10,670 nucleotides of DNA from Cyanobacteria bacterium UBA5018 (GCA_002396505.1 DGYA01000032.1:9707-20376); one strand, 5' to 3'; positions 1 through 6,317 are shown, numbered from the stretch's first letter. The notes: a model not told the origin generated them from the letters alone. Translations and numbers: made by a program.

Positions 1-918
1 AAGCCCAACTACCCAGATGCTCACAACAATCTGGGCAATGCTCTCAAGGAGCAGGGCGACCTAGCCGCTGCCATTGCCTCCTACAACACCGCCCTCCAAC
101 TCAAGCCCAACTACCCAGAAGCACACAGCAACCTGGGCATTGCTCTCAAGGAGCAGGGCAACCTAGCCGCTGCCATTGCCTCCTACAACACCGCCCTCCA
201 ACTCAAGCCCAACTACCCAGATGCTCACAGCAACCTGGGCATTGCTCTCAATGAGCAGGGCAACCTAGCCGCTGCCATTGCCTCCTACAACACCGTCCTT
301 CAACTCAAGCCCAACTACCCAGAAGCACACAACAACCTGGGCAATGCTCTCAAGGAGCAGGGCGACCTAGATGCTGCCATTGCCTCCTACAAAACCGCCC
401 TCCAACTCAAGCCTAACTACCCAGAAGCATACAACAACCTGGGCATTACTCTCAAGGAGCAGGGCGATCTAGCCGCTGCCATCGCTTCCTACAACACCGC
501 CCTCCAACTCAATTCCAACTACCCAGAAGCACACAACAACCTGGGCATTGCTCTCAAGGATCAGGGCGACCTAGATGCTGCCATTACCTCCTACAACACC
601 GCCCTCCAACTCAAGCCCAACTACCCAGAAGCACACAACAACCTGGGCAATGCTCTCAAGGAGCAGGGCGACCTAGATGCTGCCATTGCCTCCTACAACA
701 CTGCCCTCCAACTCGATCCTAACTACCCAGAAGCACACAACAACCTGGGCAATGCTCTCAAGGAGCAGGGCGACCTAGATGCTGCCATTGCCTCCTACAA
801 CACCGCCCTCCAACTCAAGCCCAACTACCCAGAAGCTCACTACAACCTAGGCATTGCTCTCACGGAGAATGGCGACTTAACAGCTGCCATTGCCTCCTAC
901 AACATTGCCCTCCATCTG
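1..918 (+). repeat. Nine tandem 102-bp units encoding TPR repeats
   Basis: Units begin at 1, 103, 205, 307, 409, 511, 613, 715 and 817; each is exactly 102 bp and keeps the frame. Most copies differ from each other at only a few bases; by eye, units 307-408 and 613-714 differ at two positions and units 613-714 and 715-816 at four. The unit at 817 and the partial one from 919 are clearly more diverged, as expected where an array borders a fixed C-terminal domain. The array continues past the left edge of the window, so the total copy number is unknown. Confidence 0.97.
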
Positions 919-1920
919 AAGCCCAACTACCCAGAGGCTCATTGGAACACTTCGCTGACAATGCTTCTTGGTGGCGACTACAAAAACGGCTGGGAGCAAT
1001 ACGAATGGCGCTTCGAAAAGGAGAAAGAAATATCAAGACCACACTCCTCGCCCAAATGCAGCCGCTGGAATGGAAGGGCACTGCCTGATAAAAACGAGCA
1101 GTTGGTGATCGCAACCGAACAAGGCCTTGGCGACACACTGCTGTTTATGCGCTATGTCATTATCCTGCGGAATAAAGGCATTGCGGTTTCACTCTGCGCT
1201 CAGCCAAATCTGCACACCCTGATACAGGCATCTGGGATTGACCCTTCACCACTCACTCCGCAACAAGGCAATCAGGTTACGGATGGGCTGTGGATCCCTT
1301 TGCTTTCCGTTCCTCGGCATTTAGAGGTAAGCCCAGATAAACCGATCATCACTGAGCCCTATATCAAAACCACTAATGAGCTCTCCGTCAAGTGGAAAGG
1401 CATCCTTGCAACAGAAGAATGCCCTATCATCGGTATCAACTGGCAAGGCAACCCGCAAGCTGAAAAAACAGGGCTGCGTGGGCGATCTCTGCAGCTAGAA
1501 GCATTTGCACCAATCGCATCCGGCAGCCAAAAATCCTTAATCTCTCTCCAGAAGGGCTTTGGCAGTGAGCAGCTAGAAACCTGTTCCTTTAAGGATTGTT
1601 TCGTGAGTTGCCAGGATCAAGTCAATGACACCTGGGATTTTCTGGAGACCGCAGCTATCATCGCCAACTGTGATCTGGTGATTACCAGCGACACCTCTGT
1701 GGCCCACCTGGCAGGGGGAATGGGAAAGACAACCTGGTTATTGCTAGAGAAGGTTCCTGAATGGCGTTGGGGTTTAGAAGGCGACAGCAGCTTCTGGTAT
1801 CCCTCTATGCGGCTATTCCGCCAGAGAGAACGGGGAAACTGGGATGAGGTGATGGAACGGGTAGCAGCAGAACTCCAGAAGCAGTTTGGTGGCGCATCAG
1901 CGATCACTCAACCAATTTAA
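1..1920 (+). CDS. TPR-repeat protein with C-terminal glycosyltransferase-9-like domain (5' end outside window)
   Basis: The frame is open from base 1 to a TAA at 1918-1920, giving 639 visible residues; the true start lies upstream, and the Met at 961 is internal. Residues 1-306 are nine 34-residue TPR units (consensus begins KPNYPEAHNNLGNALKEQGD), with a tenth, diverged unit from residue 307. The C-terminal part (about 340-639) resembles the glycosyltransferase 9 / heptosyltransferase fold: EQGLGDTLLF at about 373-382 matches the N-terminal GLGD loop, and TSDTSVAHLAGGMG at about 562-575 matches the nucleotide-sugar site region, followed by an EWRWG...FWYPS...LFRQ segment typical of bacterial TPR-GT fusions. 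TPR arrays bind peptides, so a role in glycosylating a protein or surface polymer is inferred; the acceptor is unknown. No signal peptide can be judged. Base composition is lower in GC than the genes after 2700, suggesting transfer or an accessory locus. Confidence 0.88.
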   Translation, partial: KPNYPDAHNNLGNALKEQGDLAAAIASYNTALQLKPNYPEAHSNLGIALKEQGNLAAAIASYNTALQLKPNYPDAHSNLGIALNEQGNLAAAIASYNTVLQLKPNYPEAHNNLGNALKEQGDLDAAIASYKTALQLKPNYPEAYNNLGITLKEQGDLAAAIASYNTALQLNSNYPEAHNNLGIALKDQGDLDAAITSYNTALQLKPNYPEAHNNLGNALKEQGDLDAAIASYNTALQLDPNYPEAHNNLGNALKEQGDLDAAIASYNTALQLKPNYPEAHYNLGIALTENGDLTAAIASYNIALHLKPNYPEAHWNTSLTMLLGGDYKNGWEQYEWRFEKEKEISRPHSSPKCSRWNGRALPDKNEQLVIATEQGLGDTLLFMRYVIILRNKGIAVSLCAQPNLHTLIQASGIDPSPLTPQQGNQVTDGLWIPLLSVPRHLEVSPDKPIITEPYIKTTNELSVKWKGILATEECPIIGINWQGNPQAEKTGLRGRSLQLEAFAPIASGSQKSLISLQKGFGSEQLETCSFKDCFVSCQDQVNDTWDFLETAAIIANCDLVITSDTSVAHLAGGMGKTTWLLLEKVPEWRWGLEGDSSFWYPSMRLFRQRERGNWDEVMERVAAELQKQFGGASAITQPI

Positions 1921-2052
1921 CCCCTCCACCAACAACGAAACCAGAGACGATCCAGCACATCATTGCCCCTATCTCGCTGGGCGAACTCCCTGGAGGGTTC
2001 TGTAACCATCAACTTGCTGCCATGGACTGCTCATCCCCTGGTTGCGCTCTCC

Positions 2053-2081
2053 GCCAGGGCCAGGCCTGCATGGGCCCTGGC
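2053..2081. repeat. GC-rich perfect inverted repeat (possible factor-dependent terminator or transcript-end hairpin)
   Basis: GCCAGGGCC at 2053-2061 is perfectly complementary to GGCCCTGGC at 2073-2081, with an 11-base loop. It lies 133 bases after the stop codon of the TPR-glycosyltransferase gene. Neither strand shows a run of T after the stem, so a classical intrinsic terminator is not supported; a transcript-stabilising or factor-dependent stop is possible. The rest of 1921-2093 shows no convincing gene. Confidence 0.5.
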
Positions 2082-2093
2082 CTGTTGCGGAAC

Positions 2094-2143
2094 CCTCAGC
2101 TCAGGGGCCACCGTCTTGGCAAGGCGGGCAAAAAAAGCTGAGG
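2094..2143 (+). promoter_or_regulatory. Structured leader that can hide the ribosome-binding site of the 52-aa gene
   Basis: CCTCAGCT (2094-2101) pairs perfectly with AGCTGAGG (2136-2143). A second stem is nested inside: CCGTCTT (2111-2117) with AAGGCGG (2121-2127), six Watson-Crick pairs plus one G-T, and a GGC loop. The right arm of the outer stem contains TGAGG (2139-2143), the only Shine-Dalgarno-like sequence for the ATG at 2151, seven bases downstream. Folding would therefore cover it. No known riboswitch class is recognised; the regulatory role is inference from position. Confidence 0.4.
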
Positions 2144-2150
2144 CAGACTG

Positions 2151-2309
2151 ATGGCACTAAGTGGTTCCGCCATGGACGCCTCCAGCTTCAATCTCGGCAC
2201 GGTGCTGTTCGCCACCTGCGGCCTGTTCTGCCTGGCGACGCTGTTTTTCGGCACCAAGGGCGGCTACTACGACAGCGACGACTACGACGGCAACGGCACC
2301 GCCCACTGA
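2151..2309 (+). CDS. Small single-helix membrane protein, 52 aa, unrecognised
   Basis: ATG at 2151, TGA at 2307-2309. The product has a short polar N-terminus, one hydrophobic segment at about residues 14-34 (FNLGTVLFATCGLFCLATLF), then GTKGGYY and an acidic, glycine-rich tail ending GTAH. An in-frame ATG at 2172 would give 45 residues beginning MDASSFNLG and might be the conserved start; 2151 is preferred because TGAGG lies seven bases before it. Third positions are strongly G/C, like the neighbouring core genes, which supports coding. The single Lys directly after the helix suggests that the acidic tail is on the cytoplasmic side. The size and shape resemble small single-helix subunits of thylakoid complexes, but I do not recognise a family and assign no function. 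It is convergent with the gene at 2351-2644. Confidence 0.75.
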   Translation: MALSGSAMDASSFNLGTVLFATCGLFCLATLFFGTKGGYYDSDDYDGNGTAH

Positions 2310-2350
2310 GCTGCCCAATCAGCTGCCAAGTGAATAGGCCCCCTGGCCCC

Positions 2351-2644
2351 TCAACTGCCCAGCCGTTCGGCCTCTGGGCAATCGCCGGTGGTGAGCAGCT
2401 CGTCCGCCTGGGTGCTGCGACAGACGTAGGCCAGGCGGGTGCTGACGGCACCGATCGATTCGAGCCTCACGCTTTCCTCCCAGCTGTGCAGCTCGTCGTC
2501 GTCTTCGGAGTCGTAGCGGAGGGTGACCAGGTCGCCCTCGATCTCGGCCACGATCGCCTCTTCGATCCAGCGCTGCTGGTCTCGCAGGAACACCCACACC
2601 GGGCGCTTTTCGGCACAGAACTGATAGAGCTTGCGATGCAGCAT
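2351..2644 (-). CDS. Conserved cyanobacterial-type hypothetical protein, 97 aa (possibly DUF6679)
   Basis: Start ATG at 2644 (reverse complement of 2642-2644), stop TGA at 2351-2353. The protein begins MLHRKLYQFC and contains FLRDQQRWIEEA (19-30), EGDLVTLRYDSEDDDE (36-51) and SWEESVRLESIGAV (54-67). From memory this layout, a compact beta-rich domain with RDQQRWIE and GDLVTLRYE segments, is that of a small protein widespread in cyanobacteria and probably classed as DUF6679; that label is uncertain and the function is unknown. There is no signal peptide or membrane segment, so it is expected to be cytosolic. The frame stays open much further upstream, into the antisense of the creatininase-family gene, but that extension is Gly/Ala/Gln-rich antisense translation; the Met at 2644 begins the protein-like part. 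Its start is separated by 63 bases from the divergent hydrolase gene at 2708. Confidence 0.85.
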   Translation of the reverse strand: MLHRKLYQFCAEKRPVWVFLRDQQRWIEEAIVAEIEGDLVTLRYDSEDDDELHSWEESVRLESIGAVSTRLAYVCRSTQADELLTTGDCPEAERLGS

Positions 2645-2707
2645 GGCCCCAGGGCTCTGCAGGCTCCTAAACCCTAGGCAAGCCAACCTGGTTCGCCGCT
2701 GTTCACC

Positions 2708-3502
2708 ATGACCCAAACCCCCTATCCCGGCGCCGTGCCCTCCGCGGCCGACATCCGCCTGCAGCTGCGCAGCTGGCCCGAGGTGGAGAGCTATCTGGAG
2801 CGCTGCAAGGGGGTGATCGTGCCCCTGGGCTCCACCGAACAACACGGCCCCACGGGCGCCATCGGCACCGATGCCCTCACCGCCGAGGCCGTCGCCCTGG
2901 AGGTGGGCCGCCGCAGTGGCGTGTTGGTCACCCCGGTGCAGGCCTTCGGGATGGCCGAACACCATCTCGGTTTTGCCGGCACCATCAGCCTGCAGCCGGC
3001 CACCCTGCTGGCGGTGCTCCACGACCTGGTGCTCTCCCTGGCCCGCCATGGCTTCGAGCGCATCTTCGTGATCAACGGCCACGGCGGCAACATCGCCACC
3101 AGCCGCGCCGCCTTTGCCCAGGCCTATGCCACCGCCAGCGGCCGCGGCCTGGCCAACGCCCCGCACCTGCGCTGCCGCCTGGCCAACTGGTTCACCGCCG
3201 CGCCGGTGATGCGCCAGGCGCGGGAGCTCTACGGCAACCGGGAGGGCCAGCACGCCACCCCCAGCGAGATCGCCCTCACCCTGCACCTGGAGGCCTCGCT
3301 GCTGGCCAAGCAGCGCCCCCTGCCAGAAGCGGCCCCCGCCGGTCCGATTCACGGTCCAGACGACTTTCGTCGCCGCCATCCCGATGGCCGCATGGGTTCA
3401 GACCCCTACCTGGCCAGCGCCGAACATGGAGCCCAATTTCTGGAACTGGCCGCCGCCGACCTGCTCAAGCAGCTGCAGGAATTCCTGGAGGAGTCCAACT
3501 GA
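2708..3502 (+). CDS. Creatininase-family metal-dependent hydrolase
   Basis: 264 residues, ATG at 2708, TGA at 3500-3502, a normal length for the family (about 240-270). The family hallmarks are in order: VIVPLGSTEQHG (37-47) with likely metal ligands Glu44 and His46, GTDALTAE (53-60) with Asp55, VINGHGGN (121-128) with His125, GQHATPSE (180-187) with Glu187, and MGSDP (229-233). The family comprises amidohydrolases with a di-metal centre (creatininase, FAPy deformylase ArfB, mycofactocin MftE). True creatininase activity is not implied; the substrate of this cyanobacterial branch is not known to me. No signal peptide, so cytosolic. It is followed after 31 bases by gatC on the same strand, and the two are probably co-transcribed. 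No clear Shine-Dalgarno precedes the start. Confidence 0.93.
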   Translation: MTQTPYPGAVPSAADIRLQLRSWPEVESYLERCKGVIVPLGSTEQHGPTGAIGTDALTAEAVALEVGRRSGVLVTPVQAFGMAEHHLGFAGTISLQPATLLAVLHDLVLSLARHGFERIFVINGHGGNIATSRAAFAQAYATASGRGLANAPHLRCRLANWFTAAPVMRQARELYGNREGQHATPSEIALTLHLEASLLAKQRPLPEAAPAGPIHGPDDFRRRHPDGRMGSDPYLASAEHGAQFLELAAADLLKQLQEFLEESN

Positions 3503-3533
3503 GCGCTAGCTTCGCCCCAGCCCCAGCGATCCG

Positions 3534-3839
3534 ATGAGCCGCATCACCGCCGACGACGTGCGCAAGGTGGCCGCCCTGGCCCGCCTGGATCTACCGGAGG
3601 CCAAGATCGCCACCTACACCGGGCAGCTGGAGCGGATTCTCGACTACGTCGCCCAGCTGGAAGCCGTAGACACCGAGGGGGTGCCGGCCACCACCCGCGC
3701 TGTGGAAGTGGTCAATGTCTGCCGCCCAGACCAGGTGGAGCCCACCGCCGTGCGCCAGGAGCTGCTGGATCTGGCCCCTCACCGGGAGGGAGACTTTTTC
3801 CGGGTGCCCAGGATCCTCGGGGATGCCGCCGGCAGCTGA
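3534..3839 (+). CDS. gatC: Aspartyl/glutamyl-tRNA(Asn/Gln) amidotransferase subunit C
   Basis: 101 residues, ATG at 3534, TGA at 3837-3839; typical GatC length (about 95-100). The N-terminal helix ITADDVRKVAALARLDL (4-20), the LDYVAQLEAVDTEGVPATT segment (36-54) and the VCRPDQVEP motif (62-70) are diagnostic. GatC stabilises GatA within the GatCAB complex, which converts Glu-tRNA(Gln), and where relevant Asp-tRNA(Asn), to Gln-tRNA(Gln) or Asn-tRNA(Asn). Most cyanobacteria lack GlnRS and depend on this route. gatA and gatB are not in the window, as is usual for a scattered cyanobacterial gat set. The gene is convergent with crtR, with 51 bases between the stop codons. Confidence 0.96.
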   Translation: MSRITADDVRKVAALARLDLPEAKIATYTGQLERILDYVAQLEAVDTEGVPATTRAVEVVNVCRPDQVEPTAVRQELLDLAPHREGDFFRVPRILGDAAGS

Positions 3840-3845
3840 GCAGCA

Positions 3846-3880
3846 GAGCTGGCCCCAGCGCCCGTAAAGGGGCAAAGCTC
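3846..3880. terminator. Hairpin between convergent gatC and crtR, possible bidirectional terminator
   Basis: GAGCT (3846-3850) pairs with AGCTC (3876-3880), and inside it GCCCC (3852-3856) pairs with GGGGC (3869-3873), a ten-pair stem with a small internal bulge and a 12-base loop. It fills most of the gap between the gatC and crtR stop codons, where a shared transcript end is expected. No T tract follows on either strand, so efficient intrinsic termination is doubtful. Confidence 0.35.
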
Positions 3881-3890
3881 GGTGTCCAGC

Positions 3891-4979
3891 TCAACGCCTG
3901 GGCGAAACCGCAGTGCGATGCAGCAGCTCGATCACCCGCCGGCGGGCGTGGCGGGTGGGCATCAAGGCAGCCAGGGGCCTGAGCTTGCTGCGCCACTTGC
4001 GATGGCTGCGCACCCCCAGAAAGATGTCATAGATAAAATTATAAAAATCGGCCTTGGTTTCAAACATCCCCAGCCTTTGTGGGGAGCTTCTGGCATCGAG
4101 AATATGCTTGGTTGCCCAGTAGGCCTGCTGATATTCGAACCAGGGAATGGAAGGCCAGAGGTGATGAACCAGATGATAATTCTGACCCATGATCAACCAA
4201 TTCATCAACCTCCCTGGATAGATGCGGGCGTTGTGCCAGCGGCTGCGCGATTGGAAGGGGCGATGGGGTAGGTAGTCAAAGAACAGGCCCAGGGTGACCC
4301 CCACCATCAGGGCTGGCGCGAACCAGCAATTAAAAATAAAAGGCAAAAACTGGTAGTGGGCTGCGGCAAACACAATTGAAAAAAAGATACCCCTGGCTAT
4401 GCCCCACTCAAGCAACTCATAGCGCCGCCAGAGGCGCCGCTTAAAAAAGAAAAACTCGTGATAGAAAAATCGCGGGGCAATCAGCCAAAGCGGCCCAAAA
4501 GTGCTAACAATGTGATCCGGATCATGCTTGGGATCATTGACATGGGCGTGGTGCTGTAGGTGCACCCGCGTAAACACCGGAAAGCTGAAGCCCAGCAACA
4601 GCGCCGCTCCATGGCCCATCACCGCGTTCCAGATGCGGTTGGGATGGGCGGCGTTATGGCAGGCGTCGTGGATCACCGTGCCCTCCAGATGCAGGGCCAG
4701 AAAGCCCAGCAGCAGCAGCTGCCATAGGGGCCACTGGCCCACAAACCAGCCGTAAATCGTGAGCGCCGCCAGGGCATAGCCGCCGATGAACAGCCCCACG
4801 CTCGGATTCCAGGCTGCGGGCGGATCGAGGTACTGCCTCGGCACCGAGCGCGGCAGCCGGGCATCTACTGCCATGGCATTGCCCCCACTGGAATCCACCT
4901 GGCTGGAGCCAGGCACAACTCCCCTGGGGCCGTCAGCCGCAGAGCAATCAGATGTTGCGGCAGCCATGGCCTTAGTCAT
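3891..4979 (-). CDS. crtR: Beta-carotene hydroxylase (CrtR type)
   Basis: 362 residues, ATG at 4979, TGA at 3891-3893. It is a di-iron fatty-acid-hydroxylase/desaturase-fold membrane enzyme that adds 3-hydroxyls to beta-ionone rings, making zeaxanthin via beta-cryptoxanthin in cyanobacteria. Histidine boxes: HDACH (104-108), HLQHH (140-144) and QNYHLVHH (266-273), with further conserved His in HDPDH (152-156) and RWHN (247-250). Hydrophobic stretches lie at about 61-80, 86-98, 121-137, 195-207 and 212-234. The core PRQYLDPPAAWNPSVGLF begins at residue 47; the preceding residues are low in homology, and starts at Met5 (4967) or Met36 (4874) remain possible. tRNA-Leu lies 54 bases upstream on the same strand, so read-through transcription from the tRNA promoter is possible. 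The part at about 4020-4530 is clearly AT-richer (runs of A/T, TTT for Phe, AAA for Lys) than the rest of the gene. Confidence 0.96.
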   Translation of the reverse strand: MTKAMAAATSDCSAADGPRGVVPGSSQVDSSGGNAMAVDARLPRSVPRQYLDPPAAWNPSVGLFIGGYALAALTIYGWFVGQWPLWQLLLLGFLALHLEGTVIHDACHNAAHPNRIWNAVMGHGAALLLGFSFPVFTRVHLQHHAHVNDPKHDPDHIVSTFGPLWLIAPRFFYHEFFFFKRRLWRRYELLEWGIARGIFFSIVFAAAHYQFLPFIFNCWFAPALMVGVTLGLFFDYLPHRPFQSRSRWHNARIYPGRLMNWLIMGQNYHLVHHLWPSIPWFEYQQAYWATKHILDARSSPQRLGMFETKADFYNFIYDIFLGVRSHRKWRSKLRPLAALMPTRHARRRVIELLHRTAVSPRR

Positions 4980-5003
4980 TGCTGCGCGACTCGCCCCATG
5001 CGA

Positions 5004-5017
5004 TTGCTGAACAGCAA
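5004..5017 (-). promoter_or_regulatory. Small hairpin between tRNA-Leu and crtR
   Basis: On the - strand TTGCT-GTTC-AGCAA forms a five-pair stem with a four-base loop, starting 16 bases after the 3' end of the tRNA and lying 24 bases before the crtR start. It could help end or process the tRNA transcript, or sit in the crtR leader. The stem is short and no T run follows, so this is only a candidate. Confidence 0.2.
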
Positions 5018-5033
5018 CTTAAACAATGAATGA

Positions 5034-5115
5034 TGCCCACCGGGGGACTTGAACCCCCACAGCCGAAGCCACTGGAACCTAAACCCAGCGCGTCTACCAA
5101 TTCCGCCAGGTGGGC
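5034..5115 (-). tRNA. trnL-UAG: tRNA-Leu, anticodon UAG
   Basis: Reading the - strand from 5115, the acceptor arm GCCCACC pairs with GGTGGGC next to discriminator A (5034). The D arm (TGGCGGAATTGGTAGACGC) is typical of leucine tRNA. The anticodon stem CTGGG/TCCAG encloses loop TTTAGGT, giving anticodon TAG, which reads CUA and, by wobble, other CUN codons. A class-II long variable arm with a TTCG loop (TGGCTTCGGCTGT) and the T arm GGGGGTTCAAGTCCCCC follow. The total is 82 nt; the 3' CCA is not encoded. No intron interrupts this gene; the well-known cyanobacterial tRNA-Leu intron is in the UAA isoacceptor. Confidence 0.97.
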
Positions 5116-5126
5116 ATTGCGTCCAC

Positions 5127-5132
5127 ATTATC
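5127..5132 (-). promoter_or_regulatory. Probable -10 element of tRNA-Leu(UAG)
   Basis: GATAAT on the - strand (ATTATC at 5127-5132) ends 11 bases before the mature tRNA 5' end at 5115, a reasonable distance for a tRNA promoter with a short 5' leader. No good -35 box is seen 16-18 bases further up, where the sequence is a GC run. It lies inside the short gap to the divergent Ycf66-like gene. Confidence 0.4.
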
Positions 5133-5165
5133 CAATCCACAATGGGGGCCCCCGACCCGCCGGCC

Positions 5166-6317
5166 ATGCTCGCCAGCTTGGGTGGAGCCCTGGCATTGCT
5201 GCTGGGCCTCGCCGTGCTGCTTTTGCCACTGCTCACCCCCGAGCTGAGCCGCCCCCGCGATGCCCTCTGGGGGGCGGTGGTGCTGCTGCTGGGACTGGTG
5301 CTGGTAACCAGTGCCGATCGGCTCACCGGCGCACCGATGGTGGGCGTGCTCTGCGGTGGGCTGCTGATCGGCCGGCTGGGGCTGGAAGTGGCCCAGGCCC
5401 GCTGGTTTCGGCTGCTGCCGGAGGAGCGCCAGCAGCTCTGGTCGGCAAAGCGCTGGCAGGGGGCCTGGGCCCAACTCAGCCAGGCCAGCGCCAAGCTGCT
5501 GGCCCTGGTGAGCCAGTCCCTGACGGGGCTGGGGGCCTGGATCGGCGAGCGCCGCCAACCCCGCAGCAGCAAGCGCTGGGTGAGGCCAGAACAGCCCGGA
5601 TCAGAAACTGGCCCCAAGCCAGGGGCCGAGCCCTCCGCTGAAACCTCGGCTAAAACCTTTGCCGAGACTGCGCCTGAGCCTGCGGCTGAGACCGCAGCTG
5701 AGCCCACTGTTGAGACCTCGGGTGAGCCTCCAGCGGAACAACAGCCAGAGCGGCACCCCAAAAGGGAAGCGGCTTTAAAGGCCCAGCTGGGAGCCCCCCC
5801 AGAGACTCTCCTAGGAACTACGCCAGAGGCCTCTCAGGAAGCCGCAGCAGAGACCGAGACCACCCCGGCAGCTGCCCTGGAAACCCCGTCAGCTGAGGCC
5901 CCAGACACTCCGCCAGCCGCGGCCCCAGAGACCGACCTAGAGACCGCCCCAGCCGCCGCTCCAGAAACCGCCCCGGCGGCGGCTCCAGCCACTCCCCCAG
6001 AGCCCGCACCAGCGGCAATGCCTGAGCCTGCCCCGCCAGCCGCTCCAGAGACCACCGCCCCAAACACTCAGCCAGCCGCCCCGGGCGCTGAGTCCATGGC
6101 TGCGCCTGAGCCTGCGCCCACCACCTGGATCAGCTCGCTGGCGGAGCTGGATCAACTGCTCGATCAGGCCGAGCAAACGCCCGCCATGGCAGGGGCGACC
6201 AACAGGGCCCCTGCAGACAGCGACGACGCAGCGGCACTGGCCGAGTCAGCGGCGGCGGGCGCCAATGCCGCTGCGAAACCGTCAGAGCACCCCGCCGCCA
6301 GCGACCGGGCGGGATAA
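5166..6317 (+). CDS. Ycf66-like membrane protein with long Pro/Ala/Glu/Thr-rich tail
   Basis: ATG at 5166, TAA at 6315-6317, 383 residues. An in-frame ATG at 5142 would add eight residues; the frame is open even further up, but that part runs through the tRNA. MLASLGGALALLLGLAVLLL starts a hydrophobic N-terminal domain with three likely helices (about 3-23, 33-48, 56-70), then ARWFRLLPEERQQLW. This arrangement fits the Ycf66 N-terminal family of cyanobacteria and plastids, whose function is not established; the assignment is from memory and moderate. From about residue 140 the protein becomes low complexity, with many PAET, AAPET and PEPAP units up to about residue 315, likely disordered. A short ordered-looking motif, WISSLAELDQLLDQAEQ (about 321-337), follows, then an Ala-rich end. 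ileS starts 24 bases downstream on the same strand, suggesting co-transcription. Confidence 0.8.
   Translation: MLASLGGALALLLGLAVLLLPLLTPELSRPRDALWGAVVLLLGLVLVTSADRLTGAPMVGVLCGGLLIGRLGLEVAQARWFRLLPEERQQLWSAKRWQGAWAQLSQASAKLLALVSQSLTGLGAWIGERRQPRSSKRWVRPEQPGSETGPKPGAEPSAETSAKTFAETAPEPAAETAAEPTVETSGEPPAEQQPERHPKREAALKAQLGAPPETLLGTTPEASQEAAAETETTPAAALETPSAEAPDTPPAAAPETDLETAPAAAPETAPAAAPATPPEPAPAAMPEPAPPAAPETTAPNTQPAAPGAESMAAPEPAPTTWISSLAELDQLLDQAEQTPAMAGATNRAPADSDDAAALAESAAAGANAAAKPSEHPAASDRAG
5640..6110 (+). repeat. Degenerate low-complexity repeats coding Pro-Ala-Glu-Thr-rich linker
   Basis: The tail of the Ycf66-like gene is built from irregular repeats of gct-gag-acc, cca-gag and gcc-gcc-cca type codons, giving PAAAPET and PEPAP motifs again and again. 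Unlike the TPR array at the left edge there is no fixed unit length. Such regions change length readily between strains; the product is likely an extended spacer. Confidence 0.7.

Noticed and set aside
1..918. CRISPR-like reading of the regular repeats
   Set aside because: The units are contiguous 102-bp coding repeats with no spacers and translate to TPRs in one open frame.
1963..2151. Possible 62-aa gene in the gap after the TPR protein
   Set aside because: It needs a TTG start, has no recognisable motif and runs across both inverted repeats.
2042..2677. + strand open frame of 211 residues across the leader, small gene and 97-aa gene
   Set aside because: It overlaps two better-supported genes in other frames and has an Arg/Pro/Gln-rich composition typical of a shadow frame in GC-rich DNA.
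2645..3379. Upstream extension of the - strand frame of the 97-aa gene to 342 residues
   Set aside because: The extension is antisense to the creatininase-family gene and translates to Gly/Ala/Gln-rich sequence with no protein-like pattern; the Met at 2644 starts the conserved part.
5049..5165. 5' extension of the Ycf66-like gene to an ATG at 5049
   Set aside because: It would start inside the tRNA-Leu gene; the conserved hydrophobic domain begins at the ATG at 5166.
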